In this document: piece by piece, positions 19,940-31,030 of the stretch
Layout of the letters: each line of letters starts with the position of its first letter
How positions within the stretch are numbered: position 1 is the stretch's first letter
Source of the DNA: Panthera uncia
Lineage: Eukaryota > Chordata > Mammalia > Carnivora > Felidae
Direction of reading: 5' to 3'
Length of the DNA: 64,000 bases
Assembly: GCF_023721935.1 (NCBI RefSeq)
Contig: NC_064818.1
Coordinates: 72,045,504 to 72,109,503, forward strand
Position numbers and translations under genes: made by a program
The notes under the pieces: generated by a model
Seen by the model: the letters and a program-made list of their open reading frames with translations, nothing else
Told to the model about the DNA's origin: nothing
The model's database searches: none

Positions 19940-21950
19940 AGCAGGGTTCTGTCCGGGTGGAATCAATGAGGAATTTCATGTGTTTTTACTTTGTGACGTG
20001 TATTTCATAGTCCCCCAAAGTCTGCTTTCAGATGTTGTTAGCATTATCAGTTCTCGAATTTTCTTAAGAACCACATTTCATGTGGTTCCCCAAATGTTAG
20101 AACTTCTTTTACCCGGAGACCCAGCAGAAGACTTTCATAGGGTTTCCATTAAATGACCACAATGAAATGTGCATCATACTACGTTTGAGAATCCCCACGT
20201 TACCAGTGGCCTACTCTCATACTGTCTGTCTTTCGAGGCCTCGGGATCACGCGAGTATGTCTCTAATTTGTGCTGCTCTTGGGAGAAGTATCAATAGTAA
20301 GATATCACTTTCATAAGCGATATCATATCCTGATTGAACATTGCCAGCGAGTCTTAGGCCACTTGGTGGTTTCATTTGCCTTAGATCCAATTACAGCTGT
20401 AAAAGTGGTTTGCATTAGAAGTTCTGACTCTAGGATTTGATCATTATAAGCAGGATAAACCACTAAAAGAATGTGAATTGCCTTCACTAAAGGGATGTAA
20501 TAGCCCAGAGAATATCTTTCATATTTCAAATTAGGAAAACCCAGCACTGCCTTCTTCTCTGTGCCTGCCCTTATTGCTGGTCAAAGCAGCGCAGAGCTCT
20601 GTGTTCCGTGGGTCTATCTGGATCCTCTAGCCAATAGGGTTTTTGTTCTTGAATAACCGAAAGAGCCTTCCTACGAGGGCATCTGGCAGCCTGGGGCCCT
20701 GGGAGCCAAGGTTCAGGGAGCTGTAGCTAAAAGAAGTTGTCCTGTGCTGATTTCAAGAGGCTTTGGAAGGATTCCCACCCACCTTCCCCCTCCCACTGAA
20801 CTCCTCCCGAAGGCTGTAATCTTTCTGCCCAAAGCTGCACAAGTACGAGGCATTGGTCTGAGGAGGTTCATAGGCAACATACAGATGTTGGTTATTGAAG
20901 AAATGAATCTCTCTAGAAGCTCTGGAAGGTCATTATCCTGGCCAGTGGCCATGAAAGAGCCCTCACCACTTTATAGTCTACAGACAAACGTGACCTTCAA
21001 TCCATCCACCTCCCCGTTTCAGAAGAATTTATCCACCAACAATGCGTGTCCCTTTGCTGTCCCCTGACCTGGTATCTTGGGCTAAGGAAGGGTTGGGACT
21101 ACTCAGAAGGGAGGCTGTGAACCCCAGCTTTCCCTGTGGGCCGTTCGTTACCCCAACACACCAAGCGCCTGAGCTCTCTGTTCCACCCGGTGACTGCTCA
21201 CGCAGTCCCCTTTCCATCACTGCTGGGAAAATGCAGAGGAGCGTGAACAAGAAAGGCAAGTAGGGCAGCCCAGCCGTCCATGTGCCCGCCTCCCAGCCCC
21301 CCGCCCGCCCGCACGAAGTCATGCACAGTAACAGCCACCCGAGGCCCGGGACAGGGTCAGGGTCTTGGGAATGGGCCTCTCAGAGGCGTCTTCGTGTCTT
21401 CTGTAGGGAAAGCTACATCCACGGCCTTCTCTAGAAAGCAAATGGGCGAGTATGACCAGTTCGTGCTGGGAATTACTTTGGGGCCTAGAATTATTCTGAA
21501 GAGAAGTCAATATACAGACCAGTAAAACGGGCTGCAGAAACTCACAGTGGTGCCTTATCCCTTTGGAAGAGATCTTACCAGACATGTTTGCTGCAAATTT
21601 TGGCATTTTGCGAAAAGAACAACAGGTCCCATTCGGTTGATTTTCCACAGCACTGCAAAGGGCCTTTTCTCCCCATTCCCTTCTTCCTTCCAGCCTTCCT
21701 TCCCTCGGCTGTGCCTTGCTTCCAGCTCTGCCCTGTGATTCTCCCTCCCTCCCTCCCTTCTTTGATTTTTAGAGAAAGAAATGACATTCTATTATTTTTC
21801 TTCTAATCTAGAGTGGATCTACAAATGAACAGTCTTATTTTCATTGTAAATATGGGAACTTTAATGTCTCTCCAGTGGTTATTCTACTAAAACAATTAAG
21901 TTGCCAATGTTTTTAAAACTGCAGATTATCAGTTGTTATAAAATGGCCCA
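19940..21950. other. anonymous 2-kb sequence
   Basis: No transposon recognised with confidence. A pyrimidine-rich patch is at 21670-21760 (CCTTCC and CCCTCCCTCC). Short frames, including 107 codons on + at 20744-21067, have no domain. Confidence 0.4.
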
Positions 21951-21956
21951 TTTCGG

Positions 21957-21957
21957 G

Positions 21958-21998
<41 letters not shown>

Positions 21999-22004
21999 GG
22001 AGAG
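21957..22004. repeat. (GT)n(GA)n compound microsatellite
   Basis: About 12 GT units followed by about 9 GA units and GGGAGAGA. Confidence 0.96.
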
Positions 22005-22009
22005 ATTTC

Positions 22010-22380
22010 CAATTGGCTAATAGAATTTTTGATTCTAAAGTTTAACCCACTGATTTGTACACGAAATAGTGTCAAGATTCAGAATCCAGCCCATTTAGGG
22101 CTTCAACCCTAACCAGAGATTTAGCATCAAATACACTGTTGAAGGTACCCCTCTCAGTCTACTTCCAGAATGATAAGCAACTCTCCCCGCTTGCTGAGCC
22201 CGGGGGATTCTGATCCTGATAACAGCACTCGGGGACCCACTCCTGCCATCCAGGATGACAATGCCAGAACTCACAAGAAAGCAGAGACGCCTCTCGCATT
22301 TACCAGCTGTAATGCTGAGCGCATTATACAGACAAATCAGGCCCCCAAAGTAATGTGTTTTCACCTCCCAGCAAGCAGCG
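22010..22380. other. anonymous sequence
   Basis: Unique-looking sequence with no recognised repeat or gene. Confidence 0.4.
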
Positions 22381-22384
22381 TTTG

Positions 22385-22790
22385 AGTTCAGGGAGAGGAA
22401 ATGTGTATTAAGAGAGCAGGTTAAAAATCGACATTATCCCAGACTTTCATGAAATCAAAATTATGGCCATGATGCTAAGTTATTATAATGTATTTATTAC
22501 CAGGATCGCTTTCATATTTAACCAATTTGGCCCATCTCGAGACCTGTTTTAAAATGCACCACCTTGCCCACCTTTCCCATTTTCATATGAAAAACAGGAA
22601 AGCAAAAACTAATTTACTCAGAGAGACACAGAGCCTGTTTGCCCGTTTATCTCTTACAGACCACCCCTCAGTCCAATGTTGACAGTACATGATATTCCAT
22701 TAATCTGCCTAATGAAAATTTAACCAGTGTTATAAACAAATAATTGGCTATTATCCTCTCAAAGATCCCGAATAAATTACTTCTGCTTAT
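22385..22790. other. candidate conserved non-coding block
   Basis: Repeat-free, AT-rich, with AAAATTATGGCCATGATGC, GTTATTATAATGTATTTATT, TTAATCTGCC and TAATTGGCTATTATCC. The density of TAAT/ATTA cores suggests a homeodomain-bound element. Inference only. Confidence 0.3.
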
Positions 22791-22794
22791 TTCC

Positions 22795-23580
22795 CCCCCG
22801 CCCCCCGCCTCGGTGCTCAAAAGCTACCCCTTTCTGATGGATGTCACAGGGAGAGGGAAGACAGAATGAGCACATTCCCACCCCGGGCTTCATCAGCGGA
22901 GGCTGCTGTCGATGTCGTCTGCCCACTCTAGTCTGGGAACCCCGGGATTGCCCGTCGTGAGGGATGGGGGAGGCGTGGCGGGAGAGACAGCCCCCACCTG
23001 TGGGTCACGCCTTGACCCACCTTTAGGGACCACTGCCTACATCTCTCATTATCTCATTATCTCCATGCCCCCCCCACCTCTTTTTCTGCTGCTGCCTTTC
23101 ATTCTGCTTTTCCTTATATTTCTCCTCCTTCCCCCCCCCCCCCCCCCATTCTCCTCTCTGCCTTCTTAGAAGATTCTTCATCTCCCATTCTCAATCCAGC
23201 CACCTGCCCAGGACCCCATTCACATAGTCCTCCTGCTGCTTTGCTGTCACAATGGCAGTTTCCAACACACAGGGCCTTCTTTAAAACGGAACGCCCGTGC
23301 CAAGACGGTGGGCGCACACAATGCTGAATAATTCAACTGGATGATTTGGACAAGGTACAGACCCCGTTCGTAGCATTATGCTGAATCACACACGTTGACG
23401 GAGTCTATTTCCAGCCGTCATTGCTAAAAATCATTCCCAACCCCAGAGTGGCGCACGGAAGCCGGGATGGTCTAGTTCAACGGCGGGATATCCTGAGGCT
23501 GTAAGCAGGATTGTTGCATTGCCTTTCTTGATGTGATCACCTATCTTCTCTACCAGAGAAGGTCTTTTTTTTAAAAAATT
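22795..23580. other. anonymous sequence with C-rich runs
   Basis: Poly-C runs at 22793-22806 and 23131-23147; otherwise no recognised family. A pyrimidine-rich stretch spans about 23070-23165. Confidence 0.45.
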
Positions 23581-23582
23581 TT

Positions 23583-23690
23583 TCAAGGCAGGGATGGTGT
23601 CTTGTCCATCTACTCATTACTGCGTGACACATAAAAGTACTAAGTGAATGAATGAATGAATGAATGTTGAATGAATGAATGCATGCCCAC
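23583..23690 (+). repeat. L2 LINE 3' terminus with (GAAT)n
   Basis: CAAGGCAGGGATGGTGTCTTG, CATTACTGCGTGACAC and a terminal array of GAATGAATGAAT units match the L2 3' end. Confidence 0.8.
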
Positions 23691-23944
23691 ATGATGAACT
23701 CTTCCAAGGGAAATTCCTCTTGGAGCACAAGCAATGGAAAGATGGTGAAAAAAGGAAAGATTTCATTTCGTACAATGGGCTCCCTTTTCAAAGCCCGGAG
23801 ATTGCCTAAGATCTTCATGAAGCCCCTCATGCAGCAGTTATGTGCTAAGGCTGCAAAAGTCAATGGAGACACCGTTCACATTCTGTCTTAAATGCTTAGT
23901 AAAAAATGCCACCTGTGTTCCCTATGAAAGAGTACAGATGAGCG

Positions 23945-23995
23945 CTGTGGCTCTCAATCTTTAGAATGGAGAAATCATCTAAGAAGCTTATTAAA
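23945..23995 (+). repeat. MER5-type relic, left part
   Basis: GTGGCTCTCAATCTTTAGAATGG and the AAGAAGCTTATTAAA segment; interrupted by a SINE. Confidence 0.65.
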
Positions 23996-24216
23996 AAAAA
24001 TTGTTTTAATGTTTTATTTATTTCTTTTGAGAGAGAGACAGAATACGAGTGGGTTAGGGGCAGAGAGAGAGGGAGACGCAGAATCCGAAGCAGGCTCCAG
24101 GCTCCGAGCTGTCAGCACAGAGTCCGATGCGGGGCTCGAACTCACGAGCCGTGAGATCATGACCTGAGCCGAAGTCGGACCAACCGGCTCAACCGACGGA
24201 GCCACCCAGGCACCCC
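23996..24216 (-). mobile_element. CAN SINE inserted in MER5 relic
   Basis: Reverse orientation; GAGAGAGAGACAGAATACGAG, end GCCACCCAGGCACCCC. Target duplication: AAGAAGCTTATTAAA on the left and GAGGGGCTTATTAAA on the right. Confidence 0.95.
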
Positions 24217-24365
24217 TGAGGGGCTTATTAAATGCAGATCCCCAGGCCCACCCTCAGAGCCTGAGTCAGTGGACTTAGGAATCTGCTACCGAATCAAGCA
24301 GCCCCTGACATTCTGATGCAGGTGGTTGGTGGACAACATACCAAGAAATGCTTCTCCAGTGGAAG
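24217..24365 (+). repeat. MER5-type relic, right part
   Basis: AAATGCAGATCCCCAGGCCC, GAGCCTGAGTCAGTGGACTT, AGGAATCTGC and GGACAACATACCAAGAAATGC follow MER5A. Confidence 0.75.
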
Positions 24366-24369
24366 CATA

Positions 24370-24700
24370 GCACCTAGTTTGGAATCACCTAGAACAGCTT
24401 GTTAGGCTGGGACCTCTACATGGTATTTGCAAGAGGTTACGATCTGCAGGGAAGTCCCCTGGCCTAGAGGAAGGGAAGGCCAGAGCTGTCATGACCTTGG
24501 CCCCAGCGGCCATTTCCACTGCTGCTCCTTCAACATGAGATTTCACAGCCAGTGTTGTTGGCTTAATCCAAGGGCCATTCCAGCCTGTAGGTGGATGCTT
24601 GGGTCTGGAGCTTAGGAGCAAGGTCAGACCCGGCAGCTAGAATTCGAATTCAAACCAGAGTCTCAACGATTTGTGATTTTCTTCCAATGTGTAAGTTTCC
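24370..24700. other. anonymous sequence
   Basis: No recognised repeat beyond a possible second short MER5-like start at 24365-24405; no gene. Confidence 0.4.
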
Positions 24701-24706
24701 AAACAT

Positions 24707-24937
24707 GGGGCGCCTGGGCGGCTCAGTCGGTTGAGCGTCCAACTTCGGCCCAGGTCATGATCTCGCGGTTTGTGAGTTTGAGCCCCGCATCAGGCTCTGG
24801 GCCGACAGCTCGGAGCCTGGAGCCTGCTTCGGATTCTGCGTCTCCCTCTCTCTCTCTGCCCCTGCCCGGCTCGCACTGTGTCTCTCTCTGTGTCAAAAAT
24901 AAGTAAGCTTTAAAAAAAAAACAACAACAAAACTTTA
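24707..24937 (+). mobile_element. CAN SINE, full length
   Basis: GGGGCGCCTGGGCGGCTCAG head, GCCTGGAGCCTGCTTCGG core and tail AAAATAAGTAAGC followed by A/CAA repeats. Target duplication AAGTTTCCAA at 24693-24702 and 24938-24947. Confidence 0.96.
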
Positions 24938-24949
24938 AAGTTTCCAATA

Positions 24950-25380
24950 AACAGTTGCTCACATACAAGCCCGAAAGTGTACCTGTCCCAGTCAAAAGAT
25001 CATAGCAATTACCAGCGTGGGCGATGGTGCCTCTCACACGCGTGATCTCATTTGATCTTTGCGAGAGTCCTCTGAAGACGCTGTGCAGAACTCAATCCCA
25101 TCCAAGGTGTGAGAGCTGGTCCAGAACAACTGCATCATGGTTCTTAGATGAGAGAGCTGTGACGGTCCGATGGAGATTGCAGGACAGATAGGACTACAGG
25201 ATATCAGGATGGGCTTGGGAGAATGACACATCGGGGTTCCCTGCCCACACACCTGGCCCAGGGTGGGTGGACATCGGTGGGCCTGCCGAGCTGCACTTTA
25301 CCAGCTGTGCTGATGGTGCATTACCTGGGATAGGACCTCAGTCTCTTTCCTATCTCTACTAATGCAAAATTTACAAAGCA
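24950..25380. other. anonymous sequence, weak MIR-like traces
   Basis: 25040-25110 (ATCTCATTTGATCTTTGC) may be a reverse MIR end; the rest is not recognised. Confidence 0.35.
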
Positions 25381-25384
25381 GGGC

Positions 25385-25475
25385 AGTTGAGACACCATAT
25401 GTAAAGCATGTGGCCTGACCTGTAGAAGGGGCTAGATTACTGATAGCTGCTATTATGGTAATTACTGTGCTGACC
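25385..25475 (+). repeat. possible MIR relic
   Basis: GTAAAGCATGTGGCCTG through CTATTATGGTAATTAC resembles the forward MIR 3' part. Weak. Confidence 0.45.
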
Positions 25476-25479
25476 CCAA

Positions 25480-26580
25480 AAATGTGTACCTTAGTCTCCA
25501 GGCTAGTCCAACCAACCCAGTGAGAGGCAAACTTGCAAAGCAGGTGTGATCTCCCAGGGCAGAAGGCCTTCGGTGCCCTCAGACCCCACAGCTGGGATTA
25601 CGGTCCCAGCAAGGCTGGGTCCCAGCAAGCACTGCCCTAATTACCAGTGAGGGCACCTGGGAAACTGGCCTTCTCAAGTGGGAGGGAAAGTCTGAGAGAG
25701 AGATTGGAGGTTGGTTTATAAACCTCTGACGGTGCCTAACGGTCTGGAGAGCAGTTAATGAACAGAAGTGTTTGGATCGGTCCGAGCTCAATAGGAAAGA
25801 TCTGAATTTCACCAGGAAACAGACAGTTTCCTCCACTGACCCAAAAAGCAATCAAAGGAACGAAGTCATTTGATCTCTGAGAATCAGCTAAAATTTTTTT
25901 TTTTTTGAATGAAATACAGCTTCATTTAGAAAAGAAAAATAAAGCGATTTTTCTCCCAAGGAGTAAGCGTGAAAACGTTGCCATGGATGTGAGCGAGGGA
26001 AGAAATGGTAACTCAAAGGTGCATCTCCTGCCCTTGTCGAGAGGCCCGTGGGCTTCAGTATCCCGTTTCAGAGGCAGACTGCGGCAGCCACCGGCCGAAA
26101 ATGTCGTGTTTGCTGTCGTGACAAACACTTAGCCGGCCTGAGCACAACAAATGGGGACTTGAGGATGGGGCCTTGCGGGCCTGATCAGAATCGGGTGGTG
26201 GGGGAGATCGCCTGCCCACTAGCAGCATTTTTTTTCTGTATAATCCGCCAGCGGGGGCCCCTGGAGGCACAGCCAATCATTTGGGGGCCACGTCTTAGGT
26301 CTGGTACAAATCTACAATTGCCTCGTAGGAACCCACCTTGGAGGGTTATGCCAGCAGCTCAATTCGGGCTGCGAGTTGAATGTTGGTGATGATGCTTGGG
26401 AATTTTCCTTCGCGCACTCCAGGGCTCCAAAGACCACAAAAATTTAAGCCTCGCGGGTCAAGAGCTAGAGAGGAGCAGGTCGGAAGCAAAGGTCTATGTC
26501 GCATTGGGAAAATACCCTTCCAACACGCCGGTAACATAACCGATCACACTAATAGGGTCAATAGTCATTGTGCATTTTCC
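25480..26580. other. anonymous sequence
   Basis: About 1.1 kb without a recognised family. Short T-runs at 25894-25905 and 26228-26236. The 113-codon frame on + at 26048-26389 has no domain. Confidence 0.4.
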
Positions 26581-26584
26581 ATCT

Positions 26585-26800
26585 GCCGGAGACCATTCTC
26601 GGTCCTCCGCTGGATGTTAACTCATTTCATCCTTACAAGCAACCCTTTAGGTGGGTGACATTACCACCCCCAGTTTACAGATGAGACAGCCAAGGCACCG
26701 ATGAAATGACTTATCCTAAATGACACGCGGAGTGAGCAGTGGTCAGGATTGAACTCAGGGGATCTGACTCTAGTGCCCATGTGCTTGGTCCCTGCACTTA
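26585..26800 (-). repeat. MIR relic
   Basis: TTAACTCATTTCATCCTTAC, AAGCAACCCTTTAGGTGGG, CCAGTTTACAGATGAGACAGCC and TTGAACTCAGGGGATCTGACTC read as a near-complete reverse MIR. Confidence 0.9.
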
Positions 26801-26879
26801 AACTGGGCTTTCCATCGCTTTACACATCGTCTTCCAAAAGACTGTTCTATAGCTTCCCTGGGAGAACCAGGCCTTCAGA

Positions 26880-27260
26880 AGTGCTTTGAGTTGGAGTTTT
26901 TTCCTTCTTCTGGCAGTGAAATGCCAAGTATGCATCAGGGGCATTCGATGATTGCCCAGAAACCACATGGCCTATCATATGTCATCCCTCATAATTTATT
27001 TTTATGAGAGTAGTAAGTGGTATCAGCGTTTTATAAGCATGTATTTATATTTGTTAATTTAATTTATGCAAATGCCTCATTTATGTAAATCATACACAGA
27101 TCCGCCATCAGGATATCTTTAGCAAAATAACATGATCAAGATATTTAGGGATCTGACATATATAATCAGAGAATGCAAATTATTTTTACTGCATGTTCTT
27201 TTTGCCATTAAGTTCATAAAATGTCAACAGTCTGGTTCTACTAAAGCTTGCTTCAAAGTG
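26880..27260. other. candidate conserved non-coding block
   Basis: Repeat-free and AT-rich, containing a perfect POU octamer ATGCAAAT at 27066-27073, CCTCATAATTTATTTTTATG, TTGTTAATTTAATTTATG and CATTTATGTAAATC. A plausible developmental enhancer core; not tested. Confidence 0.33.
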
Positions 27261-27264
27261 TTTT

Positions 27265-28700
27265 GGTTGCGTTGGTCTTTCTCTTACTCTTGTCCCAAGT
27301 CACTGCTTCTGGGATGGCCAGCTCAGGCCGGGGCACCGCTGGGACGGGGGAAATCACAGCTGCAGCCGCATTGGAAGCCCTGCTTTTTCTGTTGCCTTCC
27401 GAGGGATGAGGTTACAGTGTGTAAACACAATACTGTATTTCATAGCTATCCCAGGGCTTTGGGCTTGATCCCACCGTGATAGTGGTGTTCTCATTACCGA
27501 TTCATGATGCCACCAGGCAGGCGTGGTGAATAATAAGTTTCCCCCTAAATCTGGACCATCCGTTCTGAGTTTCTGGCATGTTGCTTCGATGGGAGGTGAG
27601 ATTTTTGTCTCATTCCAGAGAAGAAGCTCTGTATACGACGCTATATCCAGCTCTCGGACTACAGAAGTGCATTTAACCCCGTGAGCCTTAAGAATAAAAG
27701 GTGACAAAGGGTTGTAGGGATTGACGTTTGTGTCCATGGTCGCAAGACAAGAAAATGGGTCTTAGGGGAAGGACCTAACATCATCTTCTACTGATGATAC
27801 CTCAGGACCCAGAACATTCAGCTGTGCAGCCACTCCCATCATGGAGCCCGCAAGAGCCAACGGCACCTTTCACAATGAAAGCTGTAAATGTCATCTTCAT
27901 AGTAAAGTAAAAACTTCTATGAACCAGCTGTCTCCCCACCCGGGTTGCTTAGAAGAACCATTGACCATCATTAAATAGATACAGAGATCTCTGTTCCTAC
28001 CTGCCCTGGAGCCCGCAGCAGAGAGTTGCCCGTATGAGAAGCAGCAAACTACCACCTGTGGGGCATGTGGCCCTTGGCCTTCCTTTGGAAGCTTCTATTT
28101 GAAAACCCTGCTGGTTTTCTATCCAGGGCATCTTCACGTGTATGACACAGGTCTGGGGGTCATCCAGGTGCCCTGGTTTCTATGTTAGGTTCAGGCACTT
28201 TGCGATGCCCCCAGGACCCAGAGAACTTTATTTTTTTGCTATACCACACGGCCTGTATTTTAGCGGTCCTTCATCCACATTCGGAGACAATCTGTCCAGC
28301 AACTTCGTGTAAACTGGATTATGAACAGAAACAATCTTATCTCTCTGGAAGGAAGCATTTAACGGACTTTTAAAAAGTGTCTCTTCACCGTCGGTTAAGC
28401 TGCTCCCAGAGAAATTTCCCACCCACCCTGGGGCTCCTGCCCGGGGGGTGGAGGGTGGGCAGCTCAGGGCACATTTACTGGGTCTTCCCAGGAAACAGCA
28501 CAGCATTTATATTTTTTCTAAAAGGAGACAGCATCCCCTTTTAGCTCAGACCTTAAGAGAATATTGAAATGGTCCCATTCGTCACCCGCGGACCCGGGGC
28601 CACTGCAGCTCTTCCCACCATGAAGCCGGAGAGCAGGCATCCAGCACCTGATGGAGACAAGTGGAACATTCTGGATCATACCCTCATCGCCTAAGGACTC
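27265..28700. other. anonymous sequence
   Basis: About 1.4 kb without a recognised transposon or supported gene. The 127-codon minus frame at 27354-27737 and the 115-codon plus frame at 27132-27479 overlap, have no domain and look fortuitous. Confidence 0.4.
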
Positions 28701-28702
28701 TA

Positions 28703-29120
28703 CAAGGGTCCCCCTTTTAACTGCGGTTTTGCTTCCCACGGTTTCAGTTACCTGCGGTCAACCGTTGTCAGGGAGCGGATAATCTTCCTTTGAGAAGGTC
28801 AGGAGTAGCCTCGTGCTGCGTCGTGGTGCCCACATCACTCCCCTCGCTTCACCCCATCGTGTAGGCGTGTCAGCATCCTCCATCATCGTGAGAAGGACAA
28901 GGGTGAGTACAGGGCAATACGTGTTTTGGGAGAGGGACGCAACACAATTAACTGCTATTGTTATTGTCTAGTTATTTTTGTTCATCTCTTACTGTGCCTG
29001 ATTTATCGATACAACTTTATCACAGGTACATACGTTTAGGGGTAAACATAGCATGCCGGGGGGCGGGGGCTGCCCGCCGTTTCAGGTACCCCTTGGGGTC
29101 TTGGAAGGTGTCCCCAGGCT
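28703..29120 (+). mobile_element. Tigger-type (Tc1/mariner) DNA transposon fossil
   Basis: A short, internally deleted pogo/Tigger-family element. The left end carries the typical ACTGCGGTTTTGC, GGTTTCAGTTACCTGCGG, TCAACCG sequence. The right end carries TTAGGGGTAAACATAGCATG, CCGTTTCAGGTACCCCTTG and GGGTCTTGGAAGGTGTCCCC, its inverted counterpart. TA dinucleotides flank both ends. The middle (28950-29030) matches the family's 3' non-coding part (TGTTCATCTCTTACTGTGCC). No transposase frame remains. Confidence 0.75.
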
Positions 29121-29199
29121 ACTATCTACAAAGTGATGGCTGAGCTTTTGAGAGCTTGGTCTTTAAGTCAGAGAAAAAGGGCCTTGAATCTCAGCTGTC

Positions 29200-29304
29200 C
29201 TTTACTTTTGTTTCTCCTACCATTCCTGCTACCCAGAATTCCCTTCTCCCGCCTTACCTGCTTAGCTCTTGCTTATCACCGACCCCTGTCAAATGTCACC
29301 TGGT
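29200..29304 (+). repeat. L2 LINE 3' end, left part
   Basis: TTCCTGCTACCCAGAATTCCC, TTAGCTCTTGCTTATCACC and CTGTCAAATGTCACCTGGTCC correspond to L2. The element is interrupted by the pyrimidine tract. Confidence 0.65.
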
Positions 29305-29575
29305 CCTTCCTTCCTTTCTTCCTTCCTTCCTCCCTTCCTCCCTTCCCTCCTCCCTTCCCTCCTTCCTCCCCTCCCTTCCCTCTTTCCTTCCTCCCTTCAG
29401 TCTTTCCTCCCTTCCCTCCTTCCTTCCTCCCCTCCTTTCCTTCCTTCCTCCCTCCCTTCTTTCCTTCTTTCCTCCCTTCTCCCTCCCTCACTCCTTCCTC
29501 CCTTCCTCCTTCCCTCCCTCCCCCCCTCCCTCCCTCCCTCCCTCCCTTCCTTCCTCTCTCCCTTCCTTCTCTGGG
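29305..29575. repeat. 270-bp polypyrimidine (CCTT/CCCT)n tract
   Basis: About 270 bases almost purely C and T on + (pure purine on -), built from CCTT, CCCT and CTTT units. It gives stop-free frames on both strands that are translation artefacts. It is nested in an L2 and probably grew from a short CCTTCC motif in it. Confidence 0.97.
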
Positions 29576-29705
29576 CTCCCTGTAACAAATAGACAATAAG
29601 CAGACTTCTCAGTGCACAGTACTGACCAGACTATTTTATGACTGTCCATCTGGTGCTCAGCACTCAGGAAACATCTAACAAATACTTACTGGATGAACGG
29701 ATTAA
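29576..29705 (+). repeat. L2 LINE 3' end, right part
   Basis: AGACTATTTTATGACTGTCC, GTGCTCAGCACTCAGGAAAC and ATACTTACTGGATGAACGG are the L2 terminal region after the tract. Confidence 0.55.
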
Positions 29706-29709
29706 CGTT

Positions 29710-30400
29710 TCCATGTCTGTCTCCTTGCATCCTGACTGGGCTTCACTTTCCTCAACAACATGGACAGCCTTTGCCAACTTCGTGTCCCTAGAGCCCTGCA
29801 GGTGTTCGGGGCAGAAAATATGTCTCCGAGTAACGGAATGCGTTCTCTTAAGAAAGGAGCCAGAATCCTCAGAAAATGTTCACCCACAGCATATTTTGGG
29901 TGAAAAGGTTTATTTTTAGGGGAGGGAGGTGAGAAACACAGCAGTTTTTTTCTGGAGAATATCGGGACACCAGACTTTAGTGAAACAATACGTGGAAATG
30001 GGGTGTGGGCTGGGAGAGTATGGAAGTCCCTGCTGGGACCTGTCCCTCGCTTGAGCAGCGACGCCGGGTTATAAATAAATGCATATGCATCATTTATTTT
30101 TAGCCTTTTATAACCTCCTTTGGGCCCTACATCTTCAACAAAGGTCAAGAAATCAGGAAGCAAATGTTATTCTGGAAAGCCAATTCTCCTTCCTAGGACC
30201 TGTCTTTCAAGCTCGGGCACTGAGTAACGTTTTCTCTGCCTTCAGCCTCTGGCTCCTACCTTCTCCGTGATTATTTTATGGCTCCTTAGCAATCAGTGGA
30301 TGTCATGCGCCAGATCTACATCCAGTTATTGTATACATAAGCGATTAAATGTGACCGAAACATTCTAATTCCAAGGAGACCTAGTCTCTACCTCAAAATT
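29710..30400. other. anonymous sequence
   Basis: No recognised repeat. The 153-codon minus frame 29702-30163 has no domain; it reads through unique-looking DNA. Confidence 0.4.
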
Positions 30401-30401
30401 T

Positions 30402-30420
30402 AAAAAAAAAAAAAAAAAAA
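30402..30420. repeat. poly-A run
   Basis: Nineteen A after AAAATTT. It could be the tail of an unrecognised retroposed fragment, but no clear flanking duplication is seen. Confidence 0.8.
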
Positions 30421-30424
30421 AGGC

Positions 30425-30950
30425 TAGTGCACAATTTCCCCATTTGCTCTTTGCCGTGGATTCATTTGCAAATGAGGAGCCCACTTCCCTTGTCTCAGCC
30501 TCCAGTACATCGTGCTCAGGCGATGGGCAACTGTCTCGCTCCTTCCCTTTCCCTACTCACTTCTTTTGTTTTTTGTTTTTTAATGCCGAGAGCCTGCCTC
30601 CTGCTTCTGCTAACCTTTGGAGTGCAGGCTAAAGAGATAATCGGAACTTTTTAATATATTGCCAATAAGAAGTAATAAGAAAAGGCAATTTTGACATTGG
30701 CAAATGCCCAGGTTTTGTCTGAGTTATAAAACACCGGGCAGGCAAGTTTTAGAATGCCCGTGCAGCTTACCCAGATCGTCATGGATCCCGGGAGAGGGAG
30801 GTGCAAGGTCCGGTCCAAACACAGGTTTGTTCTTGACTTCGTGTCCTCTGCAGGGTGTCATTGCCTTCAACTGCCTACCTGCCTTGGGCTTGACTAAAAC
30901 TTTTGAGATTCCCTTGATGCCAAGGTGGGTAGCATCTAGCTAGGAGCTGT
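30425..30950. other. anonymous sequence
   Basis: No recognised repeat or gene. Confidence 0.4.
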
Positions 30951-30953
30951 TTA

Positions 30954-31030
30954 GAAGGAAGGAAGGAAAGAAGGAAGGGAGGGAGGAAGGGAGGAAGGAG
31001 GACGGGAGGGAGAAGCGAGAGAGGAGGAGT
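30954..31030. repeat. (GGAA)n purine-rich tract
   Basis: GGAA/GGGA units with interruptions. Confidence 0.93.

Noticed and set aside
29133..29599. Long overlapping frames of proline/serine/leucine (147-150 codons) and the glycine/arginine/glutamate frame opposite
   Set aside because: Produced by the (CCTT)n tract, which lacks stops in all its frames.
29702..30163. 153-codon frame on minus
   Set aside because: No recognisable domain or exon structure.
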